Source: JBBRWV01 sp038248985
GTDB taxonomy: Bacteria; Planctomycetota; Phycisphaerae; WQYP01
Assembly (NCBI GenBank): GCA_038248985.1
Contig: JBBRWV010000103.1
Span: 1 to 13,994 of the forward strand
DNA length: 13,994 nucleotides
Direction: 5' to 3'
The translations under genes were made by a program, and so were the position numbers. The stretch's first letter is position 1; every line of letters begins with the position of its first letter. The notes below the pieces were generated by a model. The model ran no database searches. It saw only the letters and a list, made by a program, of their open reading frames with translations, and was not told the origin of the DNA. Shown here one piece after another: positions 5,958 through 11,160 of the stretch.

Positions 5958-6659
5958 ATGGCATTGGATGTTTATGTGATGCCGCTGGGGCGGTTTAAGC
6001 GGGGAGATTTTCAGACGGGGATGGAGCGATTGGGGAAGGGGAGCGGGGTGAAGGTGCGTAGTGTGAATGCAAAGGGGAATGCCAACGAGCGGGGGGTGGC
6101 GGGGAAGACGGTGGAGGCGGAGATTGCGCGGATTAAGGAAGCGGTGCGGAAGGCGAACCCGGGAGTGGCGGTGGAATGGGGCGATGTGGGCGAGACGGTT
6201 TTTGAGCAACAGTGCTGGTGGGAATTTGCGGGGCTGAAGGCGTATGCGAAATGGGTGGATGTGCGGGACGAGGTGAGGGAATTTGGGGAGCCACCGGGGC
6301 GGAATTGGTACAAGCATCCGGCGTACGTGGTTCCGGTGGAAGGGCGGGAGTGGACTTTTCCGGCGATTGTGGACGGGGATTTTTTCGGCGGGTATTTGCT
6401 GCCGGTGGATTTTGAACGGCGCGTGCAGGTGGAGCCGTGGCGGATGAGGAAGTGGACGTTTTCTCGCGGGGTAGGTTCTGCGCCGCGGGTGTTGGCGGAA
6501 GTGGAGGGCGTGTGCGAGTTGTTGGGGATCGGTGACAAGGCGGCGAGTGAAGTGGAACGCGGAGATTTTATGGGAGTCGTGCGGGTGGGTGCGGCGACGT
6601 TGCGGGATGTATGCAGGTTGGCGTGTGAGAAGGGCTTGCCGGTGATTTTTTCCGGGTGA
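5958..6659 (+). CDS. Unrecognised 233-residue protein
   Basis: A soluble protein of 233 residues that I cannot assign. It opens with MALDVYVMPLGRFKRGDF, which loosely recalls hypothetical proteins beginning MxLDxYVGxLTRYYxGDW; this resemblance is from memory and tentative. The middle is rich in Trp and aromatic residues (CWWEFAGLKAYAKWVD, about 90-105; GRNWYKHPAYVVPV, about 114-127). A central PAIVDGDFFGGYLLPVDFE segment (about 135-153) has a turn-rich, possibly ligand-binding look. No signal peptide or membrane segment. GGAG seven bases upstream supports the start. It lies 42 bases after the esterase gene with no terminator between, so the two are probably co-transcribed. It ends 44 bases from the convergent vapC gene. 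I see no terminator after it. Confidence 0.8.
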   Translation: MALDVYVMPLGRFKRGDFQTGMERLGKGSGVKVRSVNAKGNANERGVAGKTVEAEIARIKEAVRKANPGVAVEWGDVGETVFEQQCWWEFAGLKAYAKWVDVRDEVREFGEPPGRNWYKHPAYVVPVEGREWTFPAIVDGDFFGGYLLPVDFERRVQVEPWRMRKWTFSRGVGSAPRVLAEVEGVCELLGIGDKAASEVERGDFMGVVRVGAATLRDVCRLACEKGLPVIFSG

Positions 6660-6703
6660 AGCGAGGAGGCGTTTTGGGGGGGGATGGGGTGAGAGAGCGG
6701 CAG

Positions 6704-7135
6704 TCAGTTTTTTTTATCGGGGATGAGGAGGGGGATTTGCTGGCGGCCGTTTTTGCGGTAGATACGAAAATCCTCGTCAACTGTAAATATCACGGCTTCA
6801 TCCTGGAGTTCGGCCATTCGAACCAATGTTGCGTCAGCAAGGGACATCGGGCGGTTCGCGTACGTACTCATCAACGCCGCAATTCGGGCAAACTCTTCCT
6901 GTAAAGAAAACGCAACATGAATTGTTTCGCGGTCGATCATCTCAAAGAGGTGACGGTGAGAAACGCCATATCGATTGAGGAGGAAGCACGCTTCGGAAAT
7001 CACCGCTTCGGAAGTAAAAAACGGGGTGGGCAAATTTTCAACGGCAGCCTTTGCCCAGTTGTGGTGGCTGTCGCGTTGGCAAAGGAATGCGACCAATGGG
7101 CCCGCATCGACGATCACGAAGGTGTTAATCGCCAT
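6704..7135 (-). CDS. vapC: VapC-type PIN-domain toxin (ribonuclease)
   Basis: A 143-residue PIN-domain protein, the toxin half of a VapBC pair; family members are Mg-dependent ribonucleases that cleave tRNA or rRNA when free of antitoxin. The acidic active site is complete by pattern: Asp10 (FVIVDAGPLVAF), Glu48 (ISEACFLLNR), Asp101 (MSLADATLVRMAE) and Asp120 with Asp122 (FTVDEDFRIY). The frame extends upstream, but the start at 7135 is taken because it overlaps the antitoxin end by 11 bases, as VapBC pairs often do, and gives a normal N-terminus; GGAAGG lies very close before it, so a slightly later start (a GTG a few codons on) is possible. The last codons contain a run of eight A. Composition is more balanced than in neighbours. 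Confidence 0.9.
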   Translation of the reverse strand: MAINTFVIVDAGPLVAFLCQRDSHHNWAKAAVENLPTPFFTSEAVISEACFLLNRYGVSHRHLFEMIDRETIHVAFSLQEEFARIAALMSTYANRPMSLADATLVRMAELQDEAVIFTVDEDFRIYRKNGRQQIPLLIPDKKN

Positions 7136-7367
7136 AGCCTTCCATGTGTTTGGGGTTGGACGACAAGTCGCGTGGCGTATTTTTGACAATTCCAGCGAGA
7201 TCACGATTGATCTCACCAAATGTGGGACAATTGCGTTTCCCACTCATGTCATAGACGATTTTGAGAGAGTCGCGAATGACACTGGATTTTGTAGTGTGGT
7301 GGGAACGAGCCTCGGCGGTGAGCCAGGCGTCGAGTTCTGGGGGAAGTTTGACGGTAGTCGTTTTCAT
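7125..7367 (-). CDS. vapB: VapB-like ribbon-helix-helix antitoxin
   Basis: An 80-residue antitoxin with a ribbon-helix-helix DNA-binding N-terminus: the strand TTVKLPPELDAWL (about 3-15), then two helices with AEARSHHTTKSSVIRDSLKI (about 18-37). The C-terminal half (about 41-80) has no regular fold by eye and should be the part that wraps and blocks the toxin. Its last codons overlap the vapC start. No Shine-Dalgarno sequence precedes the ATG at 7367; instead a good promoter (7374-7402) would start the message at or next to this ATG, so the mRNA is probably leaderless. A short inverted repeat over the -10 box is a candidate operator for repression by the VapBC complex. Other RHH/PIN pairings would look alike, so the vapB name is by partner. 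Confidence 0.87.
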   Translation of the reverse strand: MKTTTVKLPPELDAWLTAEARSHHTTKSSVIRDSLKIVYDMSGKRNCPTFGEINRDLAGIVKNTPRDLSSNPKHMEGYGD

Positions 7368-7369
7368 GC

Positions 7370-7384
7370 GGTAATTGTAATACC
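7370..7384. promoter_or_regulatory. Candidate VapBC operator
   Basis: Short inverted repeat GGTA / TACC with a 7-base centre (ATTGTAA), lying across the -10 box of the vapBC promoter, three bases before the vapB ATG. Ribbon-helix-helix antitoxins usually repress their own promoter through such short palindromes. The arms are only four bases, so this is a suggestion. Confidence 0.45.
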
Positions 7385-7402
7385 TGATGCTGCAGAAGGC
7401 AA
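7374..7402 (-). promoter_or_regulatory. vapBC promoter, probably leaderless
   Basis: On the - strand there is TTGCCT (7397-7402), an exact 17-base spacer and TACAAT (7374-7379). The -10 box matches five of six consensus bases and the -35 box four of six. The usual seven bases from the -10 box put the transcription start at about 7367, which is the vapB start codon. There is no purine-rich ribosome binding site in between. Confidence 0.7.
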
Positions 7403-7445
7403 TACCCGTTTTTTCGGCTTATTTACGCCACCAAATGAGGGCCAA

Positions 7446-8525
7446 TCACGGTTTTTTGGAGTTTTTTTCCATCTGGGTTTTGATCCAGGCGGTGCGTTTT
7501 TCCTGGAGGGGTTTGTCCTGTTCGGGATCGAGGGCGACGGGGAGGTTGTTGGGGAGAGTGACCTTGCCGGTCTTGAGAACCAGGGCTTCGTTGGGCGTGG
7601 CGAATTTGAGAATCGCTTCGCGGATGGATTTGTCTTCAGCGAAGGACCATTGGGCGCGGCTTTTTTCGATGAGGTCTTTGAAGTGCAGGGCGACGGCTTC
7701 TTCGTTCCAGTCGTCTTTTTCGGCGGAGGGTTGGAGGGTGGGATATTTGTCGGGATGGGTGAGGACTTCGACGATGAGCATGGCGCCGATGGCGCGGCGG
7801 GCGTTGATGGTGGGGTTGGTGGCCTGGCCGTTCATGAAGGAAGCGGAATGTTGCCCGAGGCCCAAGAGGCGGGCGCGGGGCAGGGCGTGGAAGAGGCCGC
7901 CGACGCAGGAGCGGAAGTCGAGGTAGCGTTGCATTTGGGTGCGGCCGGGTTCGTTGAGGGCGGCCATGGTTTGGAGGGGGATATTGGACCAGGCGTCGGC
8001 CATGGAGAGGGAGGACCAGAGGCCGAGGTCGCAGAGTTCGCCCTTGGTGAAGCCGTGTTCGGCGGGTGCGGTGCTGTCCATATCGGCGGAGGGCCACATG
8101 AGTGTGGCGAAGGCCTGGGCGTTGGTGAAGTTCATTTGCACGCTGGCTTTGGCGGTGGGATCGAAGGAGGCGATGAGGGGGCGGCCCCAGACGACGGGTT
8201 TGAAGTTGAAAGTTTTGCCGAGCTTGGCTTGTTTGCGCCAGGGTTGACGGGCGTCGGCGAGGGATTTGCGGATGTAAGTGAGGTCGGATTTTTGGGCGGG
8301 GGAGAGGCCGGGGATTTCTTTGGCGGCGGCGAGATCGCGTTCGAGATCGTCCCACTGGCCTTCCATGAAGAGGTCGGTGAATTTTTTGTGGAGGTCGGCG
8401 GCTGGGGTGGATTGAGTGGTGGCGGCTGGGGTGGCGGCGTGGAGGCCTGGCGGCTCCAGCGCGACAAAGGAGCATGCGGAAAAAATGGCCAGGATGACGA
8501 GGGCAACTGTGCGTCGCGCGATCAT
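7446..8525 (-). CDS. Secreted protein, function unknown
   Basis: A 359-residue protein with a clear signal peptide: MIARR, then a hydrophobic segment (VALVILAIFSACSFVAL) and a likely cut after GLHA near residue 30. A Cys inside the segment (SACS) makes a lipoprotein possible, but the context fits a type I site better. A short Ala/Thr/Pro linker is followed by a mainly helical N-terminal part (about 43-95, FTDLFMEGQWDDLERDLAAAKE) and then a mixed region with the distinctive stretches VVWGRPLIASFDP, MWPSADMDS and DFRSCVGGLFHALPRARLLG, ending in a Lys-rich tail. I do not recognise the family; the only two late Cys residues I see (about GELCDLG and RSCVGG) could form a disulphide. The start at 8525 is supported by AGGAG seven bases upstream. 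It lies upstream of vapBC on the same strand, separated by 78 bases. Confidence 0.82.
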   Translation of the reverse strand: MIARRTVALVILAIFSACSFVALEPPGLHAATPAATTQSTPAADLHKKFTDLFMEGQWDDLERDLAAAKEIPGLSPAQKSDLTYIRKSLADARQPWRKQAKLGKTFNFKPVVWGRPLIASFDPTAKASVQMNFTNAQAFATLMWPSADMDSTAPAEHGFTKGELCDLGLWSSLSMADAWSNIPLQTMAALNEPGRTQMQRYLDFRSCVGGLFHALPRARLLGLGQHSASFMNGQATNPTINARRAIGAMLIVEVLTHPDKYPTLQPSAEKDDWNEEAVALHFKDLIEKSRAQWSFAEDKSIREAILKFATPNEALVLKTGKVTLPNNLPVALDPEQDKPLQEKRTAWIKTQMEKNSKKP

Positions 8526-8578
8526 GGGCAAGCTCCTGTATGTAGACGTGCGAGGGGATTTTACCGCAAGGCGGAAGT

Positions 8579-8845
8579 TTAGACGATGGCGGGGGAGGTT
8601 GGGCGGAGGACTTGATCGCGGGGGATTCTCAGAACCATGAGGGCGGTGGCCAGGACCCAGAGGAAGAGGAGGGCGAAGGCGGATTTTTGGATGAGAGGCT
8701 GATAGGGTTCGAGGATTTGAATTTTCCAGAAGGTGTAGTCGGCGATGGCGCATGTGCCGAGGGTGAGGAGGGGCCACTGGCGCTGGCGTGCGAGGCCGAT
8801 GCAGGTGGCGAGGATGGAGAGGATGCTGGGAAGGCGGCGGAGCAT
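8579..8845 (-). CDS. Small membrane protein, function unknown
   Basis: A small 88-residue, mostly hydrophobic protein with three likely membrane segments: about residues 5-20 (LPSILSILATCIGLA), 25-42 (PLLTLGTCAIADYTFW) and 57-74 (AFALLFLWVLATALMVL). A basic start (MLRR) and short loops carry its few charges. I do not recognise a family. I take the start at 8845; the open frame continues to 8998, but the extra part is Pro-rich and overlaps the antitoxin remnant. No good ribosome binding site stands before 8845, so the start, and expression itself, is less certain than for other genes here. The gene ends 53 bases before the secreted protein gene on the same strand. Confidence 0.55.
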   Translation of the reverse strand: MLRRLPSILSILATCIGLARQRQWPLLTLGTCAIADYTFWKIQILEPYQPLIQKSAFALLFLWVLATALMVLRIPRDQVLRPTSPAIV

Positions 8846-8883
8846 GAGGGGGATTATGGGTGTGGGAGGTGGGGGAGGCAATG

Positions 8884-8943
8884 TCACGCAGCAAGGAGTG
8901 CAAAGACCACGGTGCCGTTTTGGATATGACCGCGATAAACCAT
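8884..8943 (-). pseudogene. Remnant of a YRG...NG..V antitoxin-type gene
   Basis: This frame of only 19 codons reads MVYRGHIQNGTVVFALLAA and then stops. Its first 14 residues have the pattern of the short AF2212-like antitoxin family, which typically opens M..YRG.V.NG.VVL and continues ...LPEG. An AAGGAG lies 10 bases before the ATG and a good -10 box (TACAAT, 8967-8972) further upstream, so it has the start signals of a real gene. After the break another frame shows VTLP followed by a proline run (about 8855-8886), loosely like the family's next block, so a frameshift plus decay is possible. The family match is from memory of its pattern. There is no linked toxin here. A short functional peptide is less likely. 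Confidence 0.55.
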
Positions 8944-9042
8944 TTCGTGTTCGCTCCTTATTGATCATTGTAAAGACCATGCGAGTTGGGGCGCGCACAA
9001 AATGGGCGACGGATGGTTCGGGCGTTTTGCTGCTTGTCTGGC

Positions 9043-10797
9043 CTAAATACCGCTTTCGTTCAGCACTACGCCGTGGGCTTTGAGGGTGTTGATCTGCACG
9101 AGCTTGGCGACTTCGGGCGCGGCGACTTTGTCACTATGGCACTCGGCTTTTTTGCCTTTGTGGGCCAGAGCGTGGATTTGTTCCTGCGTGAGCACGCCGC
9201 GTTGCTTGAGGAGTTCCTGGCCTTCTGCGCTGACGCCGGCGGATTTCATGGCCGTCTTGTTCGGCTGGAAGTCCGCATCCTTGCCGCTGGCGAATTCGAG
9301 GATTTCCTTGCTGATGCGCATCGAGCACCAGTCATGGCCGCACATGGCGCAGAAGTTGGTATCGACTTCAAGGTCTTCATCGTGGAGGGCGCGGGCGGTT
9401 TCGCCGTCGAAGGCGATTTCGAATTGCTTGGGCCAGTTGAGGGCGGCGCGGGCCTTGGACATGTCATCGTCCCACTGGCGTGCGCCGGTGATGCCGCGGG
9501 CGATGTCGCCGGCGTGGGCGGCGATTTTGTAGGCGATGCAGCCGGCCTTGACGTCCTGGGCCTTGGGGAGGCCGACGTGTTCTTTGGGGGTGACGTAGCA
9601 GAGCATGGCGGCGCCGGCGCGGGCGGCTTCGGTGGCGCCGATGGCGCTGGTGATGTGGTCATAGCCGGGGAAGACGTCGGTGGTGAGCGGGCCCAAGACG
9701 TAGAAGGGGGCGTCATCGCAGATTTTTTGTTGCAGCGTCATGTTGAGAGCGATCTGATCCATCGGCACATGGCCGGGGCCTTCGACCATGACCTGCACGC
9801 CGGCTTCGCGGGCGCGTTGGGTGAGTTCGCCGAGGACGTGCAATTCGCCGAGCTGTGCGGCGTCGGTGGCGTCGGCGGTGGCGCCGGGGCGGAGGCCGTC
9901 GCCGAGGGAGTAGGTGACATCGTACTGGCGGAGGATGGCGGAGATTTCATCGAAGAGTTCGTACATGGGATTTTGTTGGTTGTGGACGATCATCCATTTG
10001 GCGAGGAGGGAGCCGCCACGGGAGACGATGCCGCAGAGGCGGTTTTTGAGGAGCGGGATGTGTTGTTTGAGCACGCCGGCGTGGATGGTCATGTAGTCGA
10101 CGCCCTGCTGGGCCTGGTGTTCGATTTCCTTGAGGATGATGTCGCGGGTGAGGTCTTCGATTTTGCGGCCGATGATCATGGAATAGATGGGGACGGTGCC
10201 GATGGGGATGGTGGAGTGATCGATGAGGGCCTGGCGGCAGGCGTTGAGGTCGCCGCCGGTGGAGAGATCCATGAGGGTGTCGGCGCCGTATTTTTGGGCC
10301 CAGGTGAGTTTTTCGACTTCTTCGTGGGTGCCGGAGGAGACGGGGGAGGCACCGATGTTGGCGTTGATTTTGGTGGTGACCATTCGGCCAATGGCCATGG
10401 GGTCGAGGCGTTTGGGGGCGTGCAGGCCGCGGCAGTGTTCGGGGTTGTTGATAAAGAGGGTGCGTTGGGCGACGGTTTGGTTGACCCAGAGGGCGGCGGC
10501 ATCACCGCGCGCGCCGGGGTGGCCGACGGGGGTGTTGTCAGTGGAGGACGACCAGTGGTCGGCAGCCAAGGGATTGAAGGTGATAGATTTACCGGCGGCA
10601 CCGGCGAGGTGGCGGATGTTGGCGGGGATGACGAGGCGGCCGCGGGCGACTTCGGCGCGGATGAATTCGGGGGTTTGGGCTTCGCGCTGGGCGATGCGGA
10701 TCATTTGCGGGGTGATGATGTTGGCGCGGGCGTATTCGTATTGGGTGCAGAGGGTTTTGCCGTTGACGACTGCGGACGCGGAGAGGGGCTGGATCAT
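9043..10797 (-). CDS. thiC: Phosphomethylpyrimidine synthase
   Basis: ThiC (584 residues) is a radical SAM enzyme that rearranges aminoimidazole ribotide into hydroxymethylpyrimidine phosphate for thiamine synthesis in the cytoplasm. The [4Fe-4S] cluster motif CX2CX4C is intact near the C-terminus (Cys483, Cys486, Cys491 in FCAMCGHDWC). Other family signatures are KINANIGASPV, DLSTGGDL, SLGDGLRPG and VEGPGHVPMDQI. It is somewhat shorter than the Escherichia coli enzyme (631), missing mainly N-terminal sequence. The start at 10797 has AAGGAG six bases upstream. A TPP riboswitch (10901-10984) in its ~190-base leader regulates it. No other thiamine gene is adjacent, so it stands alone here, convergent to nothing and followed by the antitoxin remnant. 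I see no terminator just past its stop. Confidence 0.98.
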   Translation of the reverse strand: MIQPLSASAVVNGKTLCTQYEYARANIITPQMIRIAQREAQTPEFIRAEVARGRLVIPANIRHLAGAAGKSITFNPLAADHWSSSTDNTPVGHPGARGDAAALWVNQTVAQRTLFINNPEHCRGLHAPKRLDPMAIGRMVTTKINANIGASPVSSGTHEEVEKLTWAQKYGADTLMDLSTGGDLNACRQALIDHSTIPIGTVPIYSMIIGRKIEDLTRDIILKEIEHQAQQGVDYMTIHAGVLKQHIPLLKNRLCGIVSRGGSLLAKWMIVHNQQNPMYELFDEISAILRQYDVTYSLGDGLRPGATADATDAAQLGELHVLGELTQRAREAGVQVMVEGPGHVPMDQIALNMTLQQKICDDAPFYVLGPLTTDVFPGYDHITSAIGATEAARAGAAMLCYVTPKEHVGLPKAQDVKAGCIAYKIAAHAGDIARGITGARQWDDDMSKARAALNWPKQFEIAFDGETARALHDEDLEVDTNFCAMCGHDWCSMRISKEILEFASGKDADFQPNKTAMKSAGVSAEGQELLKQRGVLTQEQIHALAHKGKKAECHSDKVAAPEVAKLVQINTLKAHGVVLNESGI

Positions 10798-10803
10798 GTG
10801 TGG

Positions 10804-10880
10804 CTCCTTAATAGCACGCCGAGGCGTGGCGGTTATTTGACCGGGTGAGGCAGGCGGAAATAGCGGGAGGGAATGAGGAG
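10804..10880 (-). promoter_or_regulatory. Riboswitch expression platform with anti-Shine-Dalgarno tract
   Basis: Between the TPP aptamer and thiC, the message contains a pyrimidine tract including CTCCT (complement of 10876-10880). This is complementary to AGGAG of the thiC ribosome binding site (10804-10808). Small hairpins lie between, such as CACGCC-TC-GGCGTG (10815-10828). There is no U-run terminator, so control of translation start is more likely than attenuation. Pairing is predicted by eye only. Confidence 0.5.
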
Positions 10881-10900
10881 GTAGGACGGTGAGGTCTTAA

Positions 10901-10984
10901 TCGCTTCCCTACGCCGGCATGACCCGGGTCAGGTTCGAGGGTGTACTCTCAGCCCGGCGCGCGTGCGACGGGCACCCCTAGCGA
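10901..10984 (-). ncRNA. TPP riboswitch (THI element)
   Basis: A thiamine pyrophosphate-sensing aptamer upstream of thiC. On the - strand it has the conserved GGGGTGC start, CTGAGA (10947-10952), GTACACCCT, GAACCTGA (ACCTGA at 10929-10934), CCGGGTCATGCCGGCGTAGGGAA and a P1 stem, TCGCT (10980-10984) with AGCGA (10901-10905). It lies about 100 bases before thiC. When TPP is abundant it should lower ThiC synthesis. The - strand TATACT (10994-10999) is a good -10 box just upstream. Confidence 0.97.
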
Positions 10985-10993
10985 ACAGTGAGA

Positions 10994-10999
10994 AGTATA
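10994..10999 (-). promoter_or_regulatory. Likely -10 box of the thiC promoter
   Basis: TATACT on the - strand (five of six consensus bases) would start transcription near 10987, directly before the P1 stem of the riboswitch. No good -35 box is visible at 16-18 bases, so this half-site rests on its position. Confidence 0.45.
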
Positions 11000-11090
11000 G
11001 CGGCAAGCGGGCGAAGAAAACAGAGGGGGAGGGCGCGGGGATTGGGCGTCGCGAAAGCGGTCATTTGTGATTGCGATGAACACCGATCTG

Positions 11091-11118
11091 TTTACGTTTG
11101 CGGCGGCGGCAGTATCAT
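11091..11118 (+). promoter_or_regulatory. Candidate alpha-galactosidase promoter
   Basis: TTTACG (11091-11096) and TATCAT (11113-11118) are separated by 16 bases on the + strand and match the -35 and -10 consensus at four and five positions. A start near 11125 leaves about 36 bases before the GH36 gene. It is divergent from the thiC promoter region. Confidence 0.5.
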
Positions 11119-11160
11119 CGGGGGCCGGTTTTGGAAAATCTCTTCGGGAGTTTCGTCCGC

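Noticed and set aside
4656..6317. 553-codon - strand frame opposite the esterase and the 233-residue gene
   Set aside because: His/Pro/Arg-rich product typical of the antisense of G-rich coding DNA.
6975..8582. Long + strand open frame opposite vapBC and the secreted protein
   Set aside because: Low-complexity Gly/Glu-rich translation, runs across several genes, no start signals.
8986..10848. Long open frame on the + strand opposite thiC
   Set aside because: Gly/Val/Asp-rich mirror of the thiC coding strand, caused by its C-ending codons; no ribosome binding site or family signature.
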